Assembly: GCA_965178125.1 (NCBI GenBank)
Contig: CBCXTV010000013.1
Span: forward strand, 1 to 32,651
Length of the DNA stretch: 32,651 bases
Source: Bilabrum cf. latius
Lineage: Eukaryota; Bigyra: Bicosoecida; Bigyra; Bicosoecida
Reading direction: 5' to 3'
The stretch's first letter is position 1, and every line of letters begins with the position of its first letter. Positions 1 to 7,410 of this stretch are shown one piece after another. The notes beneath the pieces are model-generated. The model saw nothing but the letters and a program-made list of their open reading frames with translations. It did no database searches and was not told where the DNA came from. The position numbers and the translations under genes are program-made.

Positions 1-197
1 GGACCGGAGCTCTCGGGCGGGTGCGTGTCTCGACAAACTCCCTCTTGACCACGGGCGGGGAACGTGTAGGGCGGAAGCTAAAGACACCGTAAGTAGCGGA
101 GGGCTAACATTCCGTCCTTCGGTGAGAGCCAAAAGTTCGAGTCTGCGAGAGACTATTATACGAAGTTCTCCCCTCCTCATACGTGCGCATAGCCTCC

Positions 198-416
198 TCA
201 CGCGGTAGCGCGAGCGCGGGACCCGGACCTGTCCCTGATGGGCGTGAATCTGAACCCGGCGTACTCTCCTAGTCTGTCACTTCCACGACCTTGTTGTCGC
301 GGAACCACTTGCACGGAGAGGAACCTGTCGTTCAAGCGGGTGCAGCCGGACGCGCAGGTGTAGTGCATCGCCTTGCATATGTGCACGGCCAAGTAGATGC
401 CGGAACCGTAGAGGTA
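198..416 (-). pseudogene. PARP-like catalytic-domain relic
   Basis: Read on the minus strand from base 416, the translation begins YLYGSGIYLAVHICKAMHY and later gives DRFLSVQVVPRQQ. This resembles the core of poly(ADP-ribose) polymerase domains, where a GxGIYFA stretch is followed by a K/S-x-x-Y segment and then a strand such as 'RYMLVCRVVLG'. A TGA stop lies immediately upstream in frame (bases 417-419), there is no start codon in context, and the rest of the domain is missing, so this is at most a fragment. The catalytic glutamate region cannot be located with confidence. The identification rests on one motif block and could be coincidental. The same relic recurs at 27443-27661. Confidence 0.35.
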
Positions 417-460
417 TCACACTTCCCGCGGAGCTTGGGTGGGTCTTTCGCTGCTGTCGT

Positions 461-1048
461 CTGCTCCAGAAGGTTTGCGCCAAAAACCGGAAAACTTCTA
501 AGACAGAGGTGGGATGCCAGGAGCTCACGGTCCTGCCGGATTGGGGAGGTCCATGCCCACGCGAGCCGGGTACGCGTCCGAATCAACGCAGAGAGCAGGC
601 ACGCTGACGGCGCCAAGGACGCTCGTGGTCAGGCACACTCGATCTCGGAAAGGGCGGGAGTGCGCTCTTGCATTCGGAATGGGCGGGGATAGAGCCAGTC
701 CAGCATGTGTGGGCGTGAAGCCGGAGGAGTTGCTCTTCCTGGGAGCATGTGCGAGATTCCTTCTCCGCGGATCCTCTTTCGGCTTCGGCAGTCAGCAGCG
801 CACTCTGTGGGAACGGCATTCTCCGTCGCCAACGCCGTGCATGAGAGCGCCTGCCGACAAAGTTTACGCCAAAAACCGCAAAACATGTGGGACAGAGGTG
901 GGATGCCTGGGGCTCGCGGTTATGACACATTAGGAAGGTCCATGCCCATGTCACCGCCACCATGGCGACACGCGCCCAGACCTTGGAGGGTTTTTCAGTG
1001 GTGTCGCCTGCCGGGGAGGGTTTACGCGGAAAACCGGAGAACTTGTGC
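461..1048. repeat. Diverged ~390-bp-spaced repeat (two full copies, one partial)
   Basis: A block of about 100 bp at 461-560 (CTGCTCCAGAAGGTTTGCGC ... GGTCCATGCCCA) recurs with substitutions at 851-949, and its first 40 bases recur again at 1007-1048 (CCTGCCGGGGAGGGTTTACG). Shared landmarks are the GCCAAAAACCG core and GACAGAGGTGGGATGCC. No coding function is visible. The interval between copies 1 and 2 holds the block at 638-825 that is shared with DNA upstream of the four-CxxC gene. Confidence 0.7.
638..825. repeat. Copy of DNA upstream of the four-CxxC gene
   Basis: Bases 638-825 match 20728-20876, the leader region just upstream of the four-CxxC gene, apart from scattered substitutions and an insertion of about 39 bases near 689-727. 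The shared part includes CTCGATCTCGGAAAGGGCGG, CATTCGGAATGGGCGGGG and CTTCGGCAGTCAGCAGCGC. It ends at CATTCTCCG, after which this copy diverges, whereas 20876 continues into the gene. It is one of many fragments of the same donor region found in the window. Confidence 0.85.
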
Positions 1049-1205
1049 GTTTCGCGTTCCCGAAGCCCGCCATTACTCCGGGAGGGAGCCTGCCAACGAG
1101 GTGGTGCTTGGCGAAATGTGGTGGGTGGCGAAGATGTGGTACTTCGCCGTGCCTTTCTCTATGACGGCCAAGCGTGCACTCGCCATCGCGCTCGGACGCC
1201 ACAGG

Positions 1206-1350
1206 AAGAGATCCCAGCACGCAGCTCCGCCGCCTCATCCAGGAGTAAGGCGAAGTCGAATCGTGAATAGCGCTTCGCACCTTCACAGAGCCGAGGATCA
1301 CAGATAGGCCCCGCCTCACAGAACCCAGCGCCATAGGGCAGAGCGTGAAG
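1206..1350 (+). pseudogene. Copied 3' end of the coiled-coil gene plus downstream DNA
   Basis: Bases 1206-1350 align to 15150-15300, the last codons of the coiled-coil gene at 14741-15211 and its downstream flank. Landmarks are the shared AAGAGATC, CAGCACGCAGCTCCGCC, GGCGAAGTCGA, CCGAGGAT(C/T)ACAGATAG and AGGGCAGAGCG blocks. There are indels and substitutions and no upstream coding part, so it is a nonfunctional fragment. About 250 bases after it (1351-1600) hold nothing I recognise. Confidence 0.75.
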
Positions 1351-1794
1351 TACCTGGCCGCTTGGCTTGGCCGGACCCCCGCCCGCCCTCCGCCGGCAGC
1401 TCCTCCCGTCCGTCCCTATGGAGGCAGATCCGCGTACCCATGCTGCGGCGGGATCCTGACACAATCCGTTCCTCTTAGTGTGTGGCCGTGGGGCATGAGT
1501 AGAGCAGCATCGGGCCCTCACCAGCCGTGGAACGGAAGCAGCTCTCCGTGCGGCAGCTGTGCGATGCACAGACCTTTTCCCAAAGATACGGATCCATTTT
1601 GCCGTCTTCCCGCGCATACTGCATCGCTCTGCAAAACTGCATTGCGCAGTGGATCCCGGAGCGTTGACTGCCAATAGCAGGCGGCCTCGCAAGGCCTTCA
1701 TGGACGCAGGATTTGGGCTTCTTCATCGTAAATTTGGGGTCTGCTCAGCGCGCGAAAATTTCATCGGGTCCGTTGCGTCCGGGAAAAAGGAACG

Positions 1795-2105
1795 ATCACT
1801 GACGCCCAGCTCGTCCATACCATTACCAGGCGCGGCGGGTTGGAGCATTCGTCCTCTTTGCGCCACAAACCGTGCGAGCCGGACAGCAGGCCGAATGTCG
1901 TGTACGGCTCCGGTTGGGCAGCGAAAGCCCAGGAGCGCCGCGCCTTCGAGCTCCATTATTGTCAGATGCCCAAAGTTGGTGCGCTGCTTTGCAACACCAA
2001 CTACCGAGCCGTACGGGATTTCGTCGGCAATGGTAAGTTCGTGCACGAATTGTTCCAACGCTTCAAAATGGATCCGGACGTCGCGAGAAGGGAACTCGTC
2101 GCTTG
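1795..2105 (+). pseudogene. Diverged fragment of a Rep (HUH) gene
   Basis: Bases 1882-2103 align in frame to 17824-18045 of the intact Rep gene, roughly residues 480-553, including the stretch around the catalytic tyrosine motif. The fragment reads ELHYCQMPKVG where the intact gene reads ELHYYCQAPKVG, so one of the two tyrosines is lost by an in-frame 3-base deletion. It then continues through KFVHELFQRFKMDPDV. Upstream, from 1795, the frame stays open (a possible LVHTITRRGG segment) but no longer clearly matches Rep and lacks the HxH histidines. After 2105 it runs into an unrelated tandem repeat. Divergence is much greater than in the patchwork copies, so this comes from a second Rep lineage or an older copy. 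The same relic occurs at 29040-29350. Confidence 0.8.
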
Positions 2106-2106
2106 C

Positions 2107-2235
2107 TCACCTGTGCGGAGGGGTTGGATGCCCGATGTGCAAAAGAGAGGATATTGTCCGTCGGCGTTCTCTCTTCACCTTGTGCGGAAGGGTTGGGTGC
2201 CTGATTTCAGACAGAGAAGGTCTCGTCCGTCGGGA
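2107..2235. repeat. Two-copy tandem repeat, ~66 bp
   Basis: TCACCTGTGCGGAGGGGTTG begins the first unit (2107-2165) and a diverged copy, TTCACCTTGTGCGGAAGGGT, begins the second (about 2174-2235). Both end near a GTCCGTCGG element. The repeat sits directly after the diverged Rep fragment and has no identified function. Confidence 0.6.
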
Positions 2236-2254
2236 GCGCTTAGGAATACTTCCG

Positions 2255-2390
2255 GATGGGGCGTCCAGACGCGGTCCAGGACCTCCAGCCCGTCGGGGTC
2301 AATGTCGCCCGCGCCGTCCGTGCCTTTGACGCCCTCTGGATCGATGATGCCCACGATCTTTGTCATCTCGGACGACACACGGCCCAGCTG
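2255..2390 (-). pseudogene. Possible minus-strand coding relic, family unknown
   Basis: On the minus strand a 45-codon stretch reads TTKEQLGRVSSEMTKIVGI, then IDPEGVKG, GDIDPDG and LEVLDRVWTP. The composition is balanced, amphipathic and protein-like, unlike the Arg/Ser/Pro-rich noise of most frames here. A stop lies just upstream, and I recognise no family. Bases 2471-2653 on the same strand hold another protein-like stretch (IKSAPPERITEDDEPPAP), which may belong to the same decayed gene in another frame. The evidence is only compositional. Confidence 0.2.
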
Positions 2391-2399
2391 CTCTTTGGT

Positions 2400-2938
2400 A
2401 GTGCATTACCTCATTGACCCCGGAAGCGTTGAATATTTAATGAAGACCCTTCGGAGGCTGACGAAGTTTGTCAGCTTGTCGGAGCGCAGCCTGGGTCCTT
2501 GTCAACAAACATGGAGGGTTTCGGGGCGGATTTCCAGCGTTCCGCCTTGATTTCGAGTGCACTTCGAGGTCGGGATCGAAGCGGGGCGGGCGGTTCGTCA
2601 TCCTCTGTGATACGCTCAGGAGGCGCCGACTTGATGCCCACCTTGTCCCCCAATCACTCCAGACGTAACTGGGGAACTCCTCCCGTCGTGGGCCGGGTAC
2701 GCCTCCGAATCCCACGCGAGCCGTTCCCCGCGGCGCACCGATAAGTGCCGCTGCAAGCGCACCAAGACTAGAGCGTTCTGCAGAACAACGTACTCCCTTC
2801 GCTCGGGAGCGTGGCACTTCAAGCAGTGCAGTGCGCCGGTTCTCGTGCACGCCCAGTCGCGCGGACGCCGCAGGTGGCTTGGCCGTAGGATAGAATTAGT
2901 GGCGGGTCGGTTTTGCATGTCTTCCCTCTCCTCTTGAT
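2400..2938. other. No recognised gene
   Basis: Apart from the weak minus-strand coding-like stretch at 2471-2653, I see no gene, RNA or repeat here. It is duplicated in the second copy of the long direct repeat at 29645-30183. Confidence 0.5.
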
Positions 2939-3025
2939 ATGGTACAGAAAGGCAAGAGCCTGACGATGCAGACGGAACTCCTGGATTTCACCGCCAAACT
3001 CCTAGTCAAGACAGCCCTCGACTAA
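2939..3025 (+). pseudogene. Short relic ORF of unknown family
   Basis: An ATG-initiated 28-codon frame reads MVQKGKSLTMQTELLDF and then TAKLLVKTALD before TAA. Shifting by one base after the stop gives a further plausible stretch (RRRVILSSIP), so this may be the frameshifted remnant of a longer gene. The leucine-rich TELLDFTAKLLVK segment is helix-like. Family and function are unknown. It is duplicated at 30184-30270. Confidence 0.25.
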
Positions 3026-3142
3026 ACAGACGCCGAGTTATCTTGAGCAGCATCCCACGACGCAGTGATGTGGACGGCAAGGGTGATGCCATGCTTTCCG
3101 GGCCTCCCATGTGACCGCTTTTTGCGTACCGAAACACTTTCC

Positions 3143-4098
3143 GAGGTCGACGCCCCGGCGGAGCACGCCGGCGCGGCGGCAAGCGTCGATGTTGCGGGCG
3201 GCCCAGCCATGAGGCACATGATCAAGTACGCGGAAAGCACGCAGAGCGTCGTCAATCCGTTCGTGAGCCGCGAGTTCCAAAAGGTCTTCGAGCACATCCC
3301 CCCGGAAAGCACGCAGAGCATCGTCAATCCGTTCGTGAGCCGCGAGTTCCAGAAGGTCTTCGAGCACATCCCCCCGGAAAGCACGCAGAGCATCGTCAAT
3401 CCGTTCGTGAGCCGCGAGTTCCAAAAGGTCTTCGAGCACATCCCCCGGATGATGTCGAGCATGCGGACGCCCTGCTCCGGATGATGTCGGCCATGCGGAC
3501 GCTCTTCCCAGACCTTGCGCGGCAGCGGGACGAAAATGGAGCTCTCCCTGCACCGCAAGCACGCCGGAAACCTGGTGCACTTCCACGTATGCATGACGGA
3601 CTCCGAGAGGTCGCATCGTTGTCGCGTGGCGGAGGATTTCATTTGGGCCGGCAGCAGGCCGAATGTCGTGTACGGCTTTTAGGTACCGAACCCGAGCTCC
3701 CGGCAGCAGCGCAGGCGGCATGCTTGGGGCGGCACGTGGATCTTCGACGACGCCATTACGCTCAGCGATTGCGGGTCGAGGGTGCAGATCGACGCGCTGC
3801 AGTCGAAGCTCTTGGCGATGGTCGTGCCCCGGAAGTCGGGCCAGTGGATTCCTCATAGGCTGCGCTCGCGTACGATCTGGTATTTGGGTGGGGAGCAGTC
3901 GGCCGTGATCACCAACCTCAAGTGCCAGGCCTGCAGTTGGGTCAAGCAGGCGGGAACGGCATTCTCCGAGTCTCTTTGCCGATGATGTCTGAGGAGAAAC
4001 CGTCCGAGAGCATTGCTGTTTCCTTGGGAGACGGCCGCAATCTTCGTGGGCGTCAAGGCGCCGGTAATATGGGAAACGAGGGCGGCATGATGGCGCGC
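3143..4098 (+). repeat. 956-bp chimeric tandem unit 1
   Basis: This unit is assembled from pieces of genes that are intact elsewhere: 3143-3204 from the four-CxxC gene (21007-21068); 3205-3302 from the end of the glycosyltransferase-like gene (13316-13412), then amplified to three 72-bp copies up to 3446; 3447-3501 as two copies of 13412-13440; 3502-3534 from Rep (17398-17430); 3532-3677 from Rep (17706-17851); 3681-3953 from the terminal CxxC gene (25992-26264); and 3951-4098 back to the four-CxxC leader and start (from 20859). Several joints share 3-4 bases, for example GAA between the Rep pieces and GCGG at 3950-3953. The next unit follows at exactly 956 bp. Confidence 0.9.
3231..3446 (+). 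repeat. Three 72-bp (24-codon) repeats from the glycosyltransferase gene
   Basis: Starts at CGGAAAGCACGCAG at 3231, 3303 and 3375 give an exact 72-bp period. Each unit encodes 24 residues beginning ESTQS and ending FEHIPP, derived from the single stretch at 13345-13412 of the glycosyltransferase-like gene. All copies share Cys-to-Ser, Asp-to-Asn and Gln-Cys-to-Glu-Phe changes relative to that source, so the fragment diverged before it was amplified. Because the period is a multiple of three, the frame stays open through all copies. Confidence 0.9.
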
Positions 4099-4440
4099 GA
4101 GGTCGACGCCCCGGCGGAGCACGCCGGCGCGGCGGCAAGCGTCGATGTTGCGGGCGGCCCAGCCATGAGGCACATGATCAAGTACGCGGAAAGCACGCAG
4201 AGCGTCGTCAATCCGTTCGTGAGCCGCGAGTTCCAAAAGGTCTTCGAGCACATCCCCCCGGAAAGCACGCAGAGCATCGTCAATCCGTTCGTGAGCCGCG
4301 AGTTCCAGAAGGTCTTCGAGCACATCCCCCCGGAAAGCACGCAGAGCATCGTCAATCCGTTCGTGAGCCGCGAGTTCCAAAAGGTCTTCGAGCACATCCC
4401 CCGGATGATGTCGAGCATGCGGACGCCCTGCTCCGGATGA
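3982..4440 (+). CDS. Chimeric ORF: four-CxxC N-terminus fused to glycosyltransferase repeats
   Basis: An ATGATG start identical to that of the intact four-CxxC gene opens a 152-residue frame. Its first ~54 residues match that protein (MMSEEKPSESIAVSLGD ... SVDVAGG). It then passes in the native frame of the glycosyltransferase-like gene into three 24-residue repeats, and ends RMMSSMRTPCSG. Both source parts keep their original reading frames across the fusion, which is not required of a random junction. All the zinc-binding cysteines of the parent are absent. The ORF spans the boundary of the two 956-bp units and is present again at 31226-31684. Whether it is expressed is unknown; it may be a by-product of the rearrangement. 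Confidence 0.35.
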   Translation: MMSEEKPSESIAVSLGDGRNLRGRQGAGNMGNEGGMMAREVDAPAEHAGAAASVDVAGGPAMRHMIKYAESTQSVVNPFVSREFQKVFEHIPPESTQSIVNPFVSREFQKVFEHIPPESTQSIVNPFVSREFQKVFEHIPRMMSSMRTPCSG

Positions 4441-5054
4441 TGTCGGCCATGCGGACGCTCTTCCCAGACCTTGCGCGGCAGCGGGACGAAAATGGAGCTC
4501 TCCCTGCACCGCAAGCACGCCGGAAACCTGGTGCACTTCCACGTATGCATGACGGACTCCGAGAGGTCGCATCGTTGTCGCGTGGCGGAGGATTTCATTT
4601 GGGCCGGCAGCAGGCCGAATGTCGTGTACGGCTTTTAGGTACCGAACCCGAGCTCCCGGCAGCAGCGCAGGCGGCATGCTTGGGGCGGCACGTGGATCTT
4701 CGACGACGCCATTACGCTCAGCGATTGCGGGTCGAGGGTGCAGATCGACGCGCTGCAGTCGAAGCTCTTGGCGATGGTCGTGCCCCGGAAGTCGGGCCAG
4801 TGGATTCCTCATAGGCTGCGCTCGCGTACGATCTGGTATTTGGGTGGGGAGCAGTCGGCCGTGATCACCAACCTCAAGTGCCAGGCCTGCAGTCGGGTCA
4901 AGCAGGCGGGAACGGCATTCTCCGAGTCTCTTTGCCGATGATGTCTGAGGAGAAACCGTCCGAGAGCATTGCTGTTTCCTTGGGAGACGGCCGCAATCTT
5001 CGTGGGCGTCAAGGCGCCGGTAATATGGGAAACGAGGGCGGCATGTTGGCGCGC
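4099..5054 (+). repeat. 956-bp chimeric tandem unit 2
   Basis: Near-identical to unit 1 with an exact 956-bp offset, for example the GAGGTCGACGCC landmark at 3143, 4099 and 5055. Unit 2 contains the same patchwork of four-CxxC gene, glycosyltransferase repeats (4187-4402), two Rep pieces and a terminal-CxxC-gene piece. Unit 1 reads GTTGGGTCAAGC where unit 2 reads GTCGGGTCAAGC. After 5054 the four-CxxC sequence continues instead of switching to the glycosyltransferase piece. Confidence 0.9.
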
Positions 5055-5900
5055 GAGGTCGACGCCCCGGCGGAGCACGCCGGCGCGGCGGCAAGCGTCG
5101 ATGTTCAGGCGGCCCCCACATCGAGAGCGGCGGCGCGGAGGCGGCGTCCACGGGGATGCTCGGAGAGGAGAGCGGCAAGGCAGCGCCGAAGGAGGACGCC
5201 GAAGACGACGGCGGCAAGAAGACGGAGGAGGAGGATGCTCGCGACGTATGGTCAGACGCAGCCGCTTGGAAGGCGGGTGGCGGCGTGGCAGACGGGAAGG
5301 ATGTCGGAACCTGGGGTTCATGGAAGACGCCTGCGAAGTCGTCATGGGGGGAGCCGTACGTGCCGTGGCAGGTCGCGCCGGAGCCGGCGGAGGAGGCGAC
5401 ATGGACTTGCAACGCGTGCCAGGGCCTAAGCCCCGGTCAGAGTACTTCAAGAAGTGGAAGGACTGGATCCAACCAGTTTGCCGGGTGTGTTGCGACAAGT
5501 TCGACAACGCGACGCCGTGGTGGGTGAGGTGCAAGAATTGCAAAAACGAGTTTCCGGCGTACCGATTTCCCCAGATCCGCCGGAAGAGGGAGAACCTGCG
5601 CTACTTCTTCCCTGAGGACTGGTGCGCGAAGTGCCTGGTTGCGCGTGGCTGGAGTCTCCATGATGTCCGTTCCTCTGCGGGTGAAGCGAAGCGTTGGGTG
5701 CCAAAAGCTTGCGCGAATACCGCTGACGGCGACAACGACGCTCGTGCTCCCGCGCGCGACGAGCCTTCTGCAGGGGACGCCGCCTCGTGCAGCAACGCCG
5801 TGCGTCAGAGTCCTTCGCGTGACGAGGCCTTGGACGATATCAACCGGGCCATGGAGCTTCTCCGGAATGCGGAGAAATTCATCTCCGCGATGCCATCGTG
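4938..5900 (+). pseudogene. Frameshifted copy of the four-CxxC zinc protein gene
   Basis: This is a near full-length copy of the gene at 20890-21855, starting at the same ATGATG. A net 1-base loss near 5104 (GTTCAGGCGG for GTTGCGGGCGG) shifts the frame after about 55 codons. A second 1-base loss near 5424 (CAGGGCCTAAGC for CAGTGCTGCAAGC) destroys the first cysteine cluster. The remaining three CxxC pairs are readable downstream in a third frame. The copy ends exactly at the parental stop codon: the TGA is replaced by TGC where the next patchwork piece joins. A long open frame (4969-6648, 559 codons) runs across the region, but it is out of frame for the N-terminal half. Confidence 0.85.
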
Positions 5901-6399
5901 CATGCAGTGTGCGGTGCAGGACCAGTTGATGCAGGGCATCGTCAAAGACCAGGCCCTCTTGGATATCTTCTCCGGCAAGATAACGGACTGGATCAGCTCC
6001 TCAAGAACGGCCCGCTGTGCCAGACGAGGCGCGCCGTGCTGGACTCGCCCGCACTGCAGGACATTGCGAACAACTACTCAAACGGTTTGCCGAGGAAGCC
6101 ATGTGGCACATGATCGAGTACGCCGAAAGCACGCAGTGCATCGTCGACCCGTTCGTGAGCCGCCAGTGCCAAAAGGTCTTCGAGCACATCCCCTCGGACG
6201 ACATCGGCCATGCGGACGCCCATCTCCTACGAAGACTTGTGCGGTGTTCACGAGCACGCCGGCGAAACCTCGAGTTTTGGCATCAAGATCGTGTCGCGGC
6301 CAGGCTGTACGACGGCGGCAAGAAGACGGAGAAGGAGGATGCTCACGGTATCGCCCTGATCATCTGCACGACTTCGTGGGGCTCCATGACGTAACGGCG
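5898..6399 (+). pseudogene. Eight-piece patchwork of element gene fragments
   Basis: Consecutive pieces, each recognisable elsewhere in the window: 5898-5938 = 26359-26399 (terminal CxxC gene); 5937-5995 = 11507-11565, 5994-6081 = 13173-13260, 6081-6221 = 13300-13440 and 6218-6269 = 12293-12344 (all glycosyltransferase-like gene, not collinear); 6269-6308 = 26438-26478 (terminal CxxC gene); 6309-6344 = 21158-21193 (four-CxxC gene); 6344-6397 = 18511-18562 (Rep, helicase motif C region). Neighbouring pieces overlap by 1-4 bases common to both sources (GTG, CA, CA, GCCC). The first two joints preserve the native frame of each source, giving SCMQCAVQDQLMQGIVKDQ; later joints do not. This is a shuffled pseudogene. 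Confidence 0.9.
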
Positions 6400-6445
6400 A
6401 GCGAGAACATTGACTGGTGGCGTGGCTGGAGGATCTCGGGAACAC

Positions 6446-6607
6446 ACGGCGGGCGAGCCGTTTTTCAAAAGGAGCACGGGTCCTTCGGGACGCCATTTCA
6501 CTTACGGCGGGCGAGCCGTTTTCCGAATGGTGCGGGGGTCCTACTGATGCACACGGCGATCGCTGGTTCACTCACGGCGGGCGAGCCGTTTTCCGAATGG
6601 TGCGGAG
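6446..6607. repeat. Three spaced copies of an ACGGCGGGCGAGCCGTTTT element
   Basis: The 19-base core ACGGCGGGCGAGCCGTTTT starts at 6446, 6504 and 6574. In the last two copies it is followed by CCGAATGGTGCGG; the first is followed by a diverged TCAAAAGGAGCACGG. Each has an internal short inverted repeat (ACGGC...GCCGT). Bases 6608-6748 hold no recognised feature. Confidence 0.75.
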
Positions 6608-6748
6608 TCCTCCAGATGACCACGGTGATGGGTGGCAGCATGTCATAGGCGCGCCGTCGGAAGCTTCCCCTTCGAGTGCTGCCTAAAACTGAGAAACCTG
6701 GAGATCCTAGCATCGTATGGAGGCACGAGGTAACACCAGTGGGGTCCG

Positions 6749-6825
6749 TTCTCCGCTTCAATTCCTGTCCCAAATCCGATTCCCATTTCGAGACCGAAAA
6801 AGGTGACCCGGAAAACGACGGTACT
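6749..6825. repeat. Dispersed repeat D, copy 1
   Basis: Bases 6749-6825 are essentially identical to 8333-8409, from TTCTCCGCTTCAATTCCTG through GACCCGGAAAACGACGGTACT. A more diverged relative lies at about 10085-10250. Target-site duplications were not evident. Confidence 0.85.
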
Positions 6826-7082
6826 TATTTCTGAACCGTTTTCCGGACGCTTTCCGGGCCTCCCATGTGACCGCTTTTTGCGTACCGAAACACGTTCCGC
6901 GCGTGAGGAGCAGATGCGGATCTCCGCGGGGTCCTATTTGTGTCTTTTTTCGGGGGACGAAATCGGGCGCACTTCTCGTGCCGATTTGTGGTCGTCTCTG
7001 AAACCGGCTGCGAGTCGGGAAAGGTGCCCGAGATGCTCGTGTCCTTGGCTTCGTATTTCTCCGCATATTCTTCAAACGCGGG
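6826..7082. repeat. Copy of leader DNA found at 20396-20662
   Basis: From TATTTCTGAACCGTTTTCCG onward, this matches 20396-20662 upstream of the four-CxxC gene with few changes. About 45 bases of the same sequence (CTTTCCGGGCCTCCCATGTG and following) also precede the 956-bp unit at 3098-3142. After 7082 the match ends and a short piece shared with the transposase gene begins. Confidence 0.85.
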
Positions 7083-7126
7083 CGGCAGTGGCTCCTGCGC
7101 GGGAGCTTCCCGAGTGGGTCCGTCGT
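7083..7126. other. Two short patchwork pieces (transposase gene, four-CxxC 3' flank)
   Basis: Bases 7083-7100 are identical to 24543-24560 inside the DDE transposase gene (18 bases). Bases 7098-7126 match 21856-21884, immediately downstream of the four-CxxC stop codon, with one substitution. The two pieces overlap by three shared bases (CGC). An 18-base identity alone could be chance, but its position inside a chain of other patchwork pieces makes common origin likelier. Confidence 0.6.
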
Positions 7127-7127
7127 G

Positions 7128-7324
7128 CAGTGCGCTGGGTAGGTCCGCAGGTCAAGGAGGCGTTCGCAGTTATAGACGTAGGTGGAGTTTGCGAGCTGCC
7201 GGCCGACATGCACATGTGGTGACCGGAGGTCACCACATGAGCATGTCGGCCGGCAGCTCGCAAACTCCACCTACGTCTATAACTGCGAACGCCTCCTTGA
7301 CCTGCGGACCTACCCAGCGCACTG
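7128..7324. repeat. Long inverted repeat, 97-bp arms, 3-bp spacer
   Basis: The left arm 7128-7224 is the reverse complement of the right arm 7228-7324, with one mismatch seen near the centre (CACATGTGG/CCACATGAG); the spacer is GGA. The outer 45 bp of each arm is a fragment of the glycosyltransferase-like gene, which continues beyond the right arm. The inverted piece therefore came from duplication and inversion of a relic. Such a structure could extrude as a hairpin or mark a replication-template switch. Confidence 0.95.
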
Positions 7325-7377
7325 AGCAGACAACGCATTTGTGGTCCCCCTCCACGTCGGCATGGGCTTGAAGTGGT
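7276..7377 (+). pseudogene. Fragment of the glycosyltransferase-like gene
   Basis: Bases 7280-7377 match 11821-11919 of the intact gene. The frame reads YNCERLLDLRTYPAH, then a TGA where the parent has TGG-GTA (tryptophan), then DNAFVVPLHVGMGLKWYL. The first part lies inside the right palindrome arm. It lacks the DD motif and both ends, so it is a relic. Confidence 0.85.
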
Positions 7378-7410
7378 ACCTCAGGAGGATTTCACTTGCG
7401 CCGGCCCCCC

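Larger units (their letters stand above)
1..5407. repeat. Long direct repeat, copy 1 (27.2-kb period)
   Basis: This stretch is repeated almost base for base at 27246-32651. The offset is 27245 up to about 3374 and 27244 after it, because the second copy lacks one C in a C-run near 30615-30619. Visible substitutions include the CTG/CCG codon near 3796 and ATGATGG/ATGTTGG near 4090. Copy 2 stops at the window end, so the repeat may be longer. It could be a circular or tandemly repeated 27.2-kb unit read slightly more than once, or a pair of very long flanking repeats. The differences argue against a single molecule simply being read twice without error. Confidence 0.95.

Noticed and set aside
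60-180. tRNA-like sequence with a GTTCGAGTC T-loop
   Set aside because: No acceptor stem or anticodon arm could be folded around it and the A-box is poor.
3853-5412. Minus-strand 519-codon open frame, and similar long minus frames at 20259-21497 and 31097-32461
   Set aside because: They are antisense to the patchwork and the four-CxxC gene, consist of Arg/Pro/Ser-rich sequence without motifs, and follow the copied plus-strand blocks; high GC explains the lack of stops.
4969-6648. 559-codon open frame as an intact fusion gene
   Set aside because: The first third is out of frame relative to the parent gene, and later patchwork pieces are read in non-native frames; only the middle section is native.
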